Counted from the stretch's first letter, positions 8,308 through 16,615 are shown. The stretch is 64,000 nucleotides of DNA from Deltaproteobacteria bacterium (GCA_013349285.1 DUZU01000008.1:1-64000), one strand, 5' to 3'. Made by a program: numbers and translations. Notes: generated by a model from the letters alone, not told the origin.

Positions 8308-8572
8308 TAACTCCTCCTCACTTTTTCCCTCGTTTTCTTCTTCCCAAGATCACCGAAGGCCGCCAATCGGCATGCCAACTTATTTCTTCCCCTAACTCCT
8401 CCCCTCAATTCAGCTTTTAAAAAATCACTCGGTAACTCTTTCCCAACAACCTTCCCTGCCCCACCAACCCTAATTATTGGGGTGGGACCCCGGTGACAGC
8501 GACTGGAGGGTAGTTGTCATCTGTCACCGGGGGTGGTGAGGTGCCCTTTTTACAGGATTAAAAAATTAATCC
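8308..8572 (-). promoter_or_regulatory. Long structured leader upstream of the OmcS-like gene
   Basis: If transcription begins at the candidate promoter at 8580-8608, the cytochrome mRNA has about 265 untranslated bases. They start with a 7-base palindromic stem (GGATTAA, loop, TTAATCC at 8555-8572), followed by the strong 12-base inverted repeat at 8488-8532, a second imperfect stem (CCCACC with TTGG/GTGGG, about 8457-8487), and a purine-rich tract leading into GTGAGGAGGAG before the start. I did not find the conserved GEMM-I or GEMM-II c-di-GMP riboswitch cores. The leader may regulate, stabilise or process the transcript. Confidence 0.45.
8488..8532. repeat. Perfect 12-base inverted repeat in the cytochrome leader
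   Basis: CCCCGGTGACAG at 8488-8499 and CTGTCACCGGGG at 8521-8532 are exact reverse complements separated by 21 bases. As RNA it would be a very stable stem with a 21-base loop; no T tract follows on either strand, so it does not look like a terminator. As DNA it could be an operator for a dimeric regulator with widely spaced half-sites. Confidence 0.75.
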
Positions 8573-8910
8573 CATAACTAATATAATACTCTTTAAGCTG
8601 GAGTGCAAGAATTCTTTAAAAAAAACTCAACTTGCAACCCCCTGTTTTCATTGCCTCATTTTTCGAAGCATAACCAAATCATAACCTTATCTATTTCACG
8701 TTTACCTGACAACCATAATTTAAAATTGCAATTACCATACCAAACAACATACCCCAATTACGATTACAAGCAAACCACGCACAAACAACAAGATAGAACT
8801 AACTGCAACACGGCGCCCCTCCTCCCCGCCCAAACAGCAGCCACCCACAACGCCAGAAGCTGGCCACCTCGCGACCAGTTTCTGACCACCCAGACCACCG
8901 CCCCTCACAA
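8573..8910. other. Non-coding stretch with a possible sigma-54 site (minus strand)
   Basis: These 338 bases between the cytochrome leader and the regulator gene have no convincing coding frame. On the minus strand TGGCCAGCTTCTGGC at 8865-8851 places GG and GC ten bases apart, as in the -24/-12 promoters used by sigma-54, and keeps TGGC, G, T and GC of the consensus TGGCAC-N5-TTGC. The same bases on either strand form a GCCAG/CTGGC palindrome, so chance or another function is possible. The rest is C-rich on the plus strand near 8810-8910 and AT-rich near 8640-8760. Confidence 0.25.
8580..8608 (-). promoter_or_regulatory. Candidate sigma-70 type promoter for the OmcS-like gene
   Basis: On the minus strand TTGCAC (8608-8603, three of six to TTGACA) is followed after exactly 17 bases by TATATT (8585-8580, five of six to TATAAT). 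The predicted start is near 8573, next to the small palindrome at 8555-8572. The -35 match is poor, so an activator or another sigma factor may be needed. Confidence 0.35.
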
Positions 8911-10251
8911 TCAAACAAAGGGATTAACAATATTATAATCCGCTATTTTTTTGCGCAGGGTGGTCGGCGAAATAGCCAGACGCTTTGCGGCTTGGCTGAT
9001 ATTCCACTGCAAGTCGGCAAGAGTTTTTACAACATGCGCCCGCTCCGCCTCGGCAAGGGTAACCGGCTCAAGGGACTCACCCCCCCCGGCCTCCGGGGTC
9101 ACCATCCGCAGGTCATCAGCCGCCAGCATCGCATCGGTGGACAACACCACCGAGCGGGTCAAAACATTTTCCAACTCCCGCACATTGCCGGGCCAGTCAT
9201 AGGCCATCAACTTTGCCATTGCCCCTTGGCCGAGAACAGGCTTGCCGCGCTGAAACCTTGAGGCAATCCTGGCCAGCAACACTTCAACCAGCAGCGGAAT
9301 ATCCTGCCGCCGCTCACGCAGGGCCGGCAGAACAAGCGCCGAAACACTCAAGCGATAATAAAGATCCCGCCGAAAACGGCCCTGGCGGACGAGCTCCTCA
9401 AGGTCACAATTGGTAGCAGCCACCACCCTCGCCTTAAAGGGTATAACCTCAAGCCCACCCACCCGCACAAACTCCTCTTCCTGCAGAACCCTTAACAGCT
9501 TACCCTGTAGATCCATGGGCATATCGCCAATCTCATCGAGAAAAACCGTGCCCGCCTTGGCATATTCCAGCTTGCCGATCTTGAGCCGGTCAGCTCCGGT
9601 AAAGGCGCCTTTTTCATGGCCGAAGAACTCGCTCTCGAGCAGGGTCGAAACCACCGCCGAGCAATTTACCGCCACAAAAGGCTCGTCCGGCGAACTGGCC
9701 CCATGCAGAATCCGAGCGGCCAACTCCTTACCGGTTCCTGATTCGCCGCCGATTAGCACCGTCACCTTGCTGCGGGAAAGCAGGCCGATGGCCTTATGCA
9801 CCTCAACAATCAAGGGATGGCCGCCGATCATCTCGACCTGCCCCTGCTCCGCCCCCATGCCCACCGGCTCCTTGCTCGCCCCCCCGCCCTGGGCGCGATG
9901 CCGCGCCACCCGCTCGATCAACGCGGAGATATCATCGAAATCAAGGGGCTTGCGCAGATAATCAAAAGCACCGTTCCGCATGGCCTCAACCGCCGCGTTA
10001 TTATCTGCCTCGCCGGTCATTATGACCACGGTGGGCAAGGAGGAGCCGGTCAAAAATTGAGGTAAGGCCTTCAAGCCGCTCTGATCCGGCAGATTGAGAT
10101 CAAGCAGAACTAACTCGGGCACAAAGCCCTCAACCTGGGCGAACCCGGAATGAACATCAAAAGAGCACCGCACCTCATGGCGCTTAAGCCCTAACTGCAG
10201 CTGCAAGGAGCGACAAAGCGCCTGATCATCGTCAACAATAAGTATTTTCAT
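8911..10251 (-). CDS. NtrC-family sigma-54 dependent response regulator
   Basis: The product has 446 residues from the ATG at 10251, which has GGGAGG nine bases upstream and begins MKILIVDDD as receivers do; a longer frame upstream lacks these signs. The receiver has D7-D9, phospho-acceptor D51 in LLDLNLPD and K101. The AAA+ domain has Walker A GESGTGKE (169-176), GAFTGA (215-220) for sigma-54 contact and Walker B VFLDEIGD (about 236-243). A Fis-type helix-turn-helix closes the protein. It should activate sigma-54 promoters. No kinase is next to it on the same strand, but the orphan-looking histidine kinase at 14546-16600 ends the divergent arm of the locus and is the natural partner. Its targets are probably the two cytochrome arms. 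Confidence 0.95.
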   Translation of the reverse strand: MKILIVDDDQALCRSLQLQLGLKRHEVRCSFDVHSGFAQVEGFVPELVLLDLNLPDQSGLKALPQFLTGSSLPTVVIMTGEADNNAAVEAMRNGAFDYLRKPLDFDDISALIERVARHRAQGGGASKEPVGMGAEQGQVEMIGGHPLIVEVHKAIGLLSRSKVTVLIGGESGTGKELAARILHGASSPDEPFVAVNCSAVVSTLLESEFFGHEKGAFTGADRLKIGKLEYAKAGTVFLDEIGDMPMDLQGKLLRVLQEEEFVRVGGLEVIPFKARVVAATNCDLEELVRQGRFRRDLYYRLSVSALVLPALRERRQDIPLLVEVLLARIASRFQRGKPVLGQGAMAKLMAYDWPGNVRELENVLTRSVVLSTDAMLAADDLRMVTPEAGGGESLEPVTLAEAERAHVVKTLADLQWNISQAAKRLAISPTTLRKKIADYNIVNPFV

Positions 10252-10855
10252 TACCGCAAACCTCCCAGCCACACCCCTTCCGAAAAAATTCAAGTAGAGA
10301 GTATATATAAAGATACAGCCAACATAAAAACACTTGAAGAAATTACCATAAAGCAAATATGGGTTATACCCCACGAAGGCCAGGAAAAAAAATAAAAACA
10401 GCCGATATACTTCGCGGCTAACTAATCAAGTTGAGCCCCATGCAGTTTACCTCTTATCAGTATCAATCTCGCCCCTGCCCGAAACCCCAAGCTTGAGTTT
10501 AACATTTTTTCACGAGAGCGGATTTCTTCGCGACCAACACCGCGACCCACATCTATCTATTTAATTTTACAACAGAAGTCAGCAATCAGCAAAACAAACA
10601 GCCCCCAAGCAACCCCCAGCCAAGCCAAAGTTAACAACCAGCTGCAACGACGGTATCATTATCCTTTTTTTTACAATAAGCTATTGATCATTCATTAAAT
10701 TAAATGTATAAAATATTGAAATCTGGCAATAATCCCCTAACTCTTCCCAGCCAGAACACTTTTAAACAATCACCTCCCATGCTCAAACTTTACCTTTTAT
10801 TTCACGGCATTAGGGGAAATTGCGCTTTGTCACCCACAAGAAAACGAGGTTACAA
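10252..10855. other. Divergent intergenic region between regulator and plus-strand cytochrome arm
   Basis: These 604 bases separate the minus-strand regulator gene from the plus-strand arm. No protein-coding frame is convincing. The stretch around 10630-10760 is AT-rich and contains the candidate promoter at 10684-10712. I searched for GG-N10-GC sigma-54 sites on the plus strand and found none that also keep the flanking consensus. Confidence 0.5.
10684..10712 (+). promoter_or_regulatory. Candidate promoter of the TPR/decaheme/NHL arm
   Basis: TTGATC (10684-10689, four of six) and TATAAA (10707-10712, five of six) are separated by 17 bases in an AT-rich context. The predicted start near 10719 leaves a leader of about 137 bases before the chosen TTG start. 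Confidence 0.45.
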
Positions 10856-11893
10856 TTGAAAATTAAATATAGCTTTCACACTGTCATTTTCTGTTTTTTA
10901 TTTACTTTCTGCGCATTCATTACCACCGGTTCGGCCGAATCTTTTCCCTTCCGCTCGGTGAGCCCTGGGGACACCTTGCCCGCGACCACCGTGACCAGCA
11001 TTAATTCCGGTAAAGAAATGACGATCGGTCAGCACACGGGGCGGCCCACCGTCCTCGTGTTTTGGGGCGGAGATCTGCCCACCAAAAAACAACGGGCCAT
11101 CACCGCACTCACCCAGCTCCATGAACTTGCTCCGTTTTTGAAAGAAAAAAAAGTTGACATGGAAATCATTAATGCCCTGGGTGACACTTCGGCGACCATC
11201 ACCGAAGTAACCTCGGCCGCCGGAATCAGCGGTGAAACCTACGTCGACCAGGATCAAAAGACATACGGCAGCCTGGGGATTTTCGTAATGCCGGCAATCA
11301 TGCTGGTCGACCCGAAGGGTAAGATCGTAACCGGGATGGGGTACAGCCACAACATGATCCCCAGACTCCAAGGAGAAATAGAAATATTACTCGGCGAAAA
11401 AACCAGGGAACAACTTGAAAAAGATCTCCACCCCACCATGGTCGACAAAAGCGAAGAAGAAAAGGACGCCAACCGGCACCTTAACATGGGAAAAATCATG
11501 ACCATGCGCGGCCAGCTGGAACCAGCGGTCCGGGAATTCAAATCAGCCATTGAAAAAAATCCCAAACTCGGCGCCGCCCAGATTGAATTGGGCTGCCTCT
11601 ATGTCCAATTGGACAACCTGACCGAAGCACAGAAGGCCCTTGACCTTGGACTTGAGATGGAACCAGGCTCCCTGGAAGGGGAGATCTGTTATGCCCAGAT
11701 TCAGGCCAAGCAGGGCAAGGTGGATGAAGCGATCGGCGATCTCCAGGCCCTTTCCTTCCGCAATGGCCGCAACCCCGACCTTCATTATGTTCTCGGCACC
11801 TTATTGGTCCAAAAAGGCGCTTTCGACAAAGCGGCCGCCGAACTAAGCAAGGCCTATGAACTGCTGAACAAACAGAAAAATTTTGAACATTAA
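10856..11893 (+). CDS. Secreted thioredoxin-fold protein without CXXC, fused to TPRs
   Basis: The product has 345 residues from a TTG at 10856, chosen because GAGG lies six bases before it; a TTG at 10820 is possible but its GGGG is too close. A signal peptide (VIFCFLFTFCAFITTGSA) directs export. The next 140 residues have the TlpA/ResA-like layout (PGDTLPATTV, then VLVFWGG, and a cis-Pro-like VMPAIMLVDPKGKIV), but the place of the W-C-x-x-C catalytic motif reads WGGDLP, with no cysteine. It is therefore unlikely to exchange disulfides. The C-terminal part (about 200-340) contains tetratricopeptide repeats, with residues such as AAQIELGCLYVQLDN. It leads the plus-strand arm, 60 bases before the decaheme gene, and may be a binding scaffold or chaperone for cytochrome maturation or assembly. 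Confidence 0.85.
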   Translation: MKIKYSFHTVIFCFLFTFCAFITTGSAESFPFRSVSPGDTLPATTVTSINSGKEMTIGQHTGRPTVLVFWGGDLPTKKQRAITALTQLHELAPFLKEKKVDMEIINALGDTSATITEVTSAAGISGETYVDQDQKTYGSLGIFVMPAIMLVDPKGKIVTGMGYSHNMIPRLQGEIEILLGEKTREQLEKDLHPTMVDKSEEEKDANRHLNMGKIMTMRGQLEPAVREFKSAIEKNPKLGAAQIELGCLYVQLDNLTEAQKALDLGLEMEPGSLEGEICYAQIQAKQGKVDEAIGDLQALSFRNGRNPDLHYVLGTLLVQKGAFDKAAAELSKAYELLNKQKNFEH

Positions 11894-11953
11894 CCACGAA
11901 TAACAAAAACCGGTCCAAGGCAAGAGCAGAATAAAGACAGACAAAGGTTGACA

Positions 11954-13132
11954 ATGAAAATTCCGGTTATACCCACTGTTGGTAACCAATTCGCGCAAAC
12001 CGGCATGGCCATCGGCCTGCTGGTTTGCCTTTTTTTTAGCGCGACTCTCCTGTCACCCCGGCCCGCACTTGCCGAAGAACCGGAAATTCTATCTCCGCCC
12101 GCCGATGCCATCATCTATGCCAGGGGACCGCTCACCCACGTCATAGTCCGGCAAAAAGACACCCGCACCGCCAATCAGGTGCGAATCAGAACAAGCGACG
12201 ACACCCTGATCGCACCGGTAAGAATCCAACCTGGAAAAGATTACTCATACATCCATTTCGAGGTGCCGCTGATCCCCGGCAAAAACCTTTTTGAAATTAC
12301 GCCCTCCGGCAAAGAACTTTCCGTCAAATATCGACCGCTGCGCTCATTGTTAAATGCCAAGTTCAATGCCAAGAATGTCTACCTCTTCCACCGCACCGAA
12401 GCAATCCCGGCCTCCTGCAGCCAATGTCACAACCCGGATAAGATCAAACCGCTCGAAGGCATCAGCGGCCAGGCTCAACCGCTGTGCTATTCCTGCCATA
12501 AAAACATCCTGGACCAAGCAGTATGGAAACATTCGCCGGCGGTCAACATGCAGTGCCTCGCCTGCCACCAGAAATCCGAGTCACCGCTGACGATCTCCAT
12601 TCCGGAAGGCAAAGTGGAATCAACCTGCTTTAAATGCCATACCAACAAAAAGTCATGGCTGGCCAAGAACCATATCCATGGCCCGGTGGGAACCGGCGAC
12701 TGCACGGTGTGCCATAATCCCCACGGCGACAATTACTATTCCCAACTCTGGGCCGACGGCAAGGCGGAACTCTGTGTCGCCTGCCACACCGACAAGAAAA
12801 CATTAATCGAAGATGATAGCCCGATCTATTACATCCACGGCATTCTCAAAGGCGCAGGCTGCACCATCTGCCACAGCCCCCATGCCACTGATATTCGGTT
12901 CCAGCTTTACAAACCGATCAACGAACTCTGCACCAGTTGCCACACCGCATTAAAGGGGGTCACCAAGGGCCACCCGGTGGGCGGCCATCCGAACACCGGG
13001 GTAAAAGACCCGCGGCGGCCGGAAAGAATGCTGGCCTGCACCAGCTGCCACAATCCCCATGGCTCGGACTTCAAGTTTCTACTCATTGGTGATATCTTAG
13101 GCGGACATGTGTGCAGTCAATGCCATAACTAA
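11954..13132 (+). CDS. Decaheme c-type cytochrome with Ig-like N-terminal domain
   Basis: The product has 392 residues from the ATG at 11954, with AAAGG six bases before it. A signal peptide ends near ALA at residue 40. Residues about 44-130 form an Ig-like beta domain; ten CXXCH motifs follow from residue 155 to the last residues: CSQCH, CYSCH, CLACH, CFKCH, CTVCH, CVACH, CTICH, CTSCH, CTSCH and CSQCH. Several are doubled-CXXCH units with xPH after the motif. The layout matches that of the 16-motif cytochrome on the opposite arm, suggesting a duplicated pair. Its end overlaps the beginning of the longer NHL reading frame. It is likely periplasmic and carries electrons between the inner membrane and the outer-membrane parts. 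Confidence 0.93.
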   Translation: MKIPVIPTVGNQFAQTGMAIGLLVCLFFSATLLSPRPALAEEPEILSPPADAIIYARGPLTHVIVRQKDTRTANQVRIRTSDDTLIAPVRIQPGKDYSYIHFEVPLIPGKNLFEITPSGKELSVKYRPLRSLLNAKFNAKNVYLFHRTEAIPASCSQCHNPDKIKPLEGISGQAQPLCYSCHKNILDQAVWKHSPAVNMQCLACHQKSESPLTISIPEGKVESTCFKCHTNKKSWLAKNHIHGPVGTGDCTVCHNPHGDNYYSQLWADGKAELCVACHTDKKTLIEDDSPIYYIHGILKGAGCTICHSPHATDIRFQLYKPINELCTSCHTALKGVTKGHPVGGHPNTGVKDPRRPERMLACTSCHNPHGSDFKFLLIGDILGGHVCSQCHN

Positions 13133-13145
13133 GGAAATACGTTTG

Positions 13146-14492
13146 ATGCCGAACTCCGACCAGCAGCAAACAGCAACCGCCACCATAACGCCGCGGCCCC
13201 GCAAAGCTCCTCGGTGGTATGGACTGCTGATCTTGGCGCTTACCTTTTTGCCGGTTCCGTCTCTCCATAATCCTTGGCCCGCCCAGGCAGCGGAAAACGA
13301 ACCGGGCCAGCAGATGGTCAGCATTGCCACCATCCTTACCCAGGACATGGAGGGCAAACCCCTCCGCTTTCCCTCGGCGGTGGCCTTTGACAAGGACCAG
13401 GAAGAGCTGTACCTGATCAGCAACAGCAAGGACGGCATTATCGTCTATGATAATGACTTTTTCCCATACATCGCATTGGGCAAGGGAAGAGGGATCACCG
13501 CCCCGACCGGTATTTTTTTCGATGGGCAAAGCGGAGATATTTATATCTGCCAAGATTTGGCGCCACCAAAACCGCCCCGGCTGACCATCGTCAACAGCGC
13601 GTTTTTTCTGCGTAAAGAGATAACCTTTAAACAAATGCCCGATGGCGGCAACTTCAGCCCCAAATGCGGAACGATCGGCAAAAACGGCAACATCTATCTC
13701 GCCGGCAACAACACCAAAGGCGTTCTTGTTCTTGACAAGGACGGCAACTATCTCCGCTGGCTGAAACCGCTCGACCTGGTCCGCGCCCCAACCGCAAAAA
13801 CCGACGAAACCGCCCAGGAACCAAATGGTCTAACCGAAGTTTCGCAAAATGAATTGAATCTAACCGAACCCTCTCCTGAGGCAAAAGAGGCCGACGAAGG
13901 CTTTGGCCTGCCTGAAAATCTTCGCCCGAAATCAAGCTCCATGGCCCCCCCCAGGAAAGACGGTCGCGAGATGGCGCCGGTACAAATCGTTAATGTAACT
14001 TCCGACCAGGATGGCCATCTCTTCCTGCTGAGCGAAGACACCAGCAAAGTTTATGTCTACAGCCCCTCCGAAACCCTGCTCTTCTCTTTCGGCGAAAAAG
14101 GAGGCTCCGGCGGCAAAATGAGTCGCCCCCGGGGAATCGCCGTCGATGACAACAAAAAATGCATTTATGTCGTCGATTATATGCGCCAGACCATCCTGGT
14201 TTTTGACATGGGCGGCAAGTTTATCTTTGAATTCGGCGGGCGCGGCACCGGCCCCTTATGGTTTAATTTCCCCACCTCGGTCACCACCGACCGTCTTGGA
14301 CGAATAATTGTGTCCGATCTATTCAATCACCGGATCCAGATCATGAAACCGTCTTTCGACATGAGCTTTCCTCTTTTTTATGACGCTAATAAAGCCGAAA
14401 ACAAGCTGAAAGAAGAAACGGAAGGGAGCCCCGAGGAAATCGGACCCGCGCCTCAAGACGACTCTTCAATATTTTTCAAAGACAACGATTAA
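13146..14492 (+). CDS. Secreted NHL-repeat beta-propeller protein
   Basis: The product has 448 residues from the ATG at 13146, preceded by AAGGA about nine bases away. A signal peptide or anchor follows at residues about 22-45 (WYGLLILALTFLPV). The rest contains repeated blade motifs of the NHL/six-bladed propeller type: FPSAVAFDKDQEELYLISN, APTGIFFDGQSGDIYICQD, RPRGIAVDDNKKCIYVVDY and FPTSVTTDRLGRIIVSDLFNHRIQI. A Pro/Glu-rich low-complexity insert separates the third and fourth blades (about 220-270). The gene follows the decaheme cytochrome by 13 bases. Propeller proteins of this kind are repeatedly found beside multiheme cytochromes in Geobacter-like bacteria, from memory, and their role is unclear. 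Confidence 0.85.
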   Translation: MPNSDQQQTATATITPRPRKAPRWYGLLILALTFLPVPSLHNPWPAQAAENEPGQQMVSIATILTQDMEGKPLRFPSAVAFDKDQEELYLISNSKDGIIVYDNDFFPYIALGKGRGITAPTGIFFDGQSGDIYICQDLAPPKPPRLTIVNSAFFLRKEITFKQMPDGGNFSPKCGTIGKNGNIYLAGNNTKGVLVLDKDGNYLRWLKPLDLVRAPTAKTDETAQEPNGLTEVSQNELNLTEPSPEAKEADEGFGLPENLRPKSSSMAPPRKDGREMAPVQIVNVTSDQDGHLFLLSEDTSKVYVYSPSETLLFSFGEKGGSGGKMSRPRGIAVDDNKKCIYVVDYMRQTILVFDMGGKFIFEFGGRGTGPLWFNFPTSVTTDRLGRIIVSDLFNHRIQIMKPSFDMSFPLFYDANKAENKLKEETEGSPEEIGPAPQDDSSIFFKDND

Positions 14493-14545
14493 CCCAAGAA
14501 AAGCCATTGGACCTGATTGTCGGCAGATAGTTTGAACATAAGGCC

Positions 14546-16600
14546 GTGCCGGCCAACTCTGTAAAAAACAAACAGGGCCGGCGGCAATTACAAGTTTTCA
14601 CCCAAAAGGATGTTATTAAAAATTTCATCTTGCGTTGTTGCCTCCTATATGTAATCACATTAAAGGTGATCACATATAAATTCCCCCATCTATTCTCACG
14701 GACGTCCAGCATAAAGACCAAGGTCTTTATCTGTGTTTTTATCGCCCTTGCCGGATACTTTATCGCCACCCTTTCCAGCTTCTACGCGAGCAGCACCCAG
14801 ATCACCCGGCTCACCCGGCTGCAGAACGTTTATTTTCCCCTGGCGATGATGGCCGACGACCTGGTTTCCTCGTTTAAAAAACAAACGGATCTATATAATG
14901 ATGCATTTATTTCCGGAGAGACCGGAAAAATAATTGAGGCGGAGCTTATCAGCAATACCGTATCTCAGTTATTCGACCACCTGGAAAAAGTGGTGGCCCA
15001 CGACCCGACTCTTAGCCATGAACGGATACAGATTCCTGAATTAAGAAATAGATACCGCGATTTTTATAAACTTGCCGCCAAGATCTCGCCGAGACGCAAA
15101 CCAAACACCGCCGCGGATCTGCAACAAAAAAGACTGACCTTAGTCAACATGCAGAACACGCTGCTTAGCGACTTTAACGATCTTGCCCACCATTTTTCCA
15201 AAGTTACCGAACAGGCCATTCAAAATGAAAAGCGCTTTTCTCAAGCCAACAACATCTTTCTCGGCATCTTTTTCGTTTTGGTCTTAATCGTTGCCGCCCT
15301 GTCCAGTCGCTGGTTTGCAAACCAACAGTTGATCACCCCCCTTGCCCGCATCCAGGAAATGGTTTCCCGCTTTGCCCGGAACAAGACGGTCGCGCCACCG
15401 CCGCCCCATGGCAACCGCAATGATGAAATCCATAAGCTGGCCACCTCCTTCTGGAACATGACCGAAGAACTCAAGCAGACCATGGTTTCCAAAAACTACG
15501 TCGACAACATTATCAAACGGATGACCGGCCCCCTCATGGTGCTGTCCCCAAATCACTCGGTGATAAAAACCAACGACAACTCGGCAAAACTGCTTGGTTT
15601 TTCTGAAAAAGAGATGTTGGGCCGCCCGATTACCGATTTTGTGGCGGAGGAGTCGCTTGAGTTGTTTGCAGAACAGGGGCTCCAAACCCTGGCCTTAGGG
15701 GAGGACGTCATTAATCTGGAAATATTTTTCCTTAAAAAAGACCACACGACAATCTCGGTTTTATTTTCGGGCTCTGTTATGTTTAACAATCTTAACTTAC
15801 CCGAAGCGGTGATCTGCGTTGCCAACGACATTACCGCCCACAAAAAAGCGGAAGAAATGCTGCGCAAAATCGAGATAGAACAGGCACTGGCCAAAACCGC
15901 CACCCTGGCAGCCATCGGCGAGTTGACCTCCAGCATCGTTCACGAGATGCGCAATCCCCTCTCGTCGATCAAGATGAACACCAAGGCCATCCACCAAAAA
16001 TTAGTGGCAACGGATGACGTTTTTGCCGAACTTGCGGCAATAACCATCCAGCAATCCCTTCGGCTGGAAAACATGCTCAATGACCTGTTGAGCTACGGGA
16101 AACCCTTATCCCTTCAAATAAGCCCGATCACGGCCGAAGAACTGATCAGCGCCACCCTGAACTCGGTGGCCCAAGAAAAAAACGAGAGAAAAATAGGGGT
16201 GGAAATCAGCAATGAACTAGGCGAACGAATCCTGCATCTGGACAAGGAGCTTTTCACCAGAGCGCTGTCCAACCTGGTATTAAATGCCATCCAATGGTCG
16301 CCGCCGGAAAGCAAAGTGCAGGTCTTGATCTCTGCCGCCGACAACCCCTGCCACCAATCGGAGCAGTTAATCTTTGAGGTTAGAGACCACGGCCAGGGAA
16401 TAAACGAGGAAAAGAAACAGCGCCTCTTCCAACCCTTTTTCACCACCCGCAGGGATGGTATCGGCCTGGGGCTGGCCAATGTCAGAAAAATCGTGGACTA
16501 CCATGGTGGCAGGGTAACGGCGGAAAACAGCAACAGGGGCGGCGCGGTATTCACCATCATGATTCCGGCGGAGATAGCACAACGCCGCCTGCCGTCTTAA
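14546..16600 (+). CDS. Membrane histidine kinase with PAS domain (likely partner of the NtrC-type regulator)
   Basis: The product has 684 residues if the GTG at 14546 is used; this start has no good ribosome binding site and about the first 50 residues have no recognisable domain, so the true start may be further in (for example TTG at 14630 or GTG at 14668). TM1 is at about 58-80, a periplasmic loop of about 155 residues follows, then TM2 (237-256), HAMP, PAS (about 322-435), HisKA with H466 in SIVHEMRNP, and a HATPase with NLVLNAIQW, DHGQGI and GIGLGLANV. It lies 53 bases after the NHL gene and is convergent with the PilZ gene. It should phosphorylate the regulator at 8911-10251. The input signal is unknown. 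Confidence 0.9.
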   Translation: MPANSVKNKQGRRQLQVFTQKDVIKNFILRCCLLYVITLKVITYKFPHLFSRTSSIKTKVFICVFIALAGYFIATLSSFYASSTQITRLTRLQNVYFPLAMMADDLVSSFKKQTDLYNDAFISGETGKIIEAELISNTVSQLFDHLEKVVAHDPTLSHERIQIPELRNRYRDFYKLAAKISPRRKPNTAADLQQKRLTLVNMQNTLLSDFNDLAHHFSKVTEQAIQNEKRFSQANNIFLGIFFVLVLIVAALSSRWFANQQLITPLARIQEMVSRFARNKTVAPPPPHGNRNDEIHKLATSFWNMTEELKQTMVSKNYVDNIIKRMTGPLMVLSPNHSVIKTNDNSAKLLGFSEKEMLGRPITDFVAEESLELFAEQGLQTLALGEDVINLEIFFLKKDHTTISVLFSGSVMFNNLNLPEAVICVANDITAHKKAEEMLRKIEIEQALAKTATLAAIGELTSSIVHEMRNPLSSIKMNTKAIHQKLVATDDVFAELAAITIQQSLRLENMLNDLLSYGKPLSLQISPITAEELISATLNSVAQEKNERKIGVEISNELGERILHLDKELFTRALSNLVLNAIQWSPPESKVQVLISAADNPCHQSEQLIFEVRDHGQGINEEKKQRLFQPFFTTRRDGIGLGLANVRKIVDYHGGRVTAENSNRGGAVFTIMIPAEIAQRRLPS
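14646..14678. promoter_or_regulatory. 33-base imperfect palindrome at the 5' end of the histidine kinase gene
   Basis: The stretch runs TATATGTAATCAC, a seven-base centre, GTGATCACATATA; 14 of 16 base pairs of the dyad match. It lies inside the longest possible reading frame of the kinase but before its first transmembrane segment. Its GTGATCACA half is reminiscent of CRP/FNR-class or GntR-class operators. It might be an operator if the true start of translation is downstream or close to it. Confidence 0.5.
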
Positions 16601-16615
16601 AAAAACGCGGACGGG

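Noticed and set aside
8362-8377. Sigma-54 site at TGCCA near the cytochrome start (minus strand)
   Set aside because: The spacing between GG and GC is 11 rather than 10 bases, and the -12 element does not keep TTGC.
8308-8572. GEMM c-di-GMP riboswitch upstream of the OmcS-like gene
   Set aside because: The conserved GGGCAAACC and tetraloop receptor motifs are absent on the minus strand. The leader is structured but does not fit the class.
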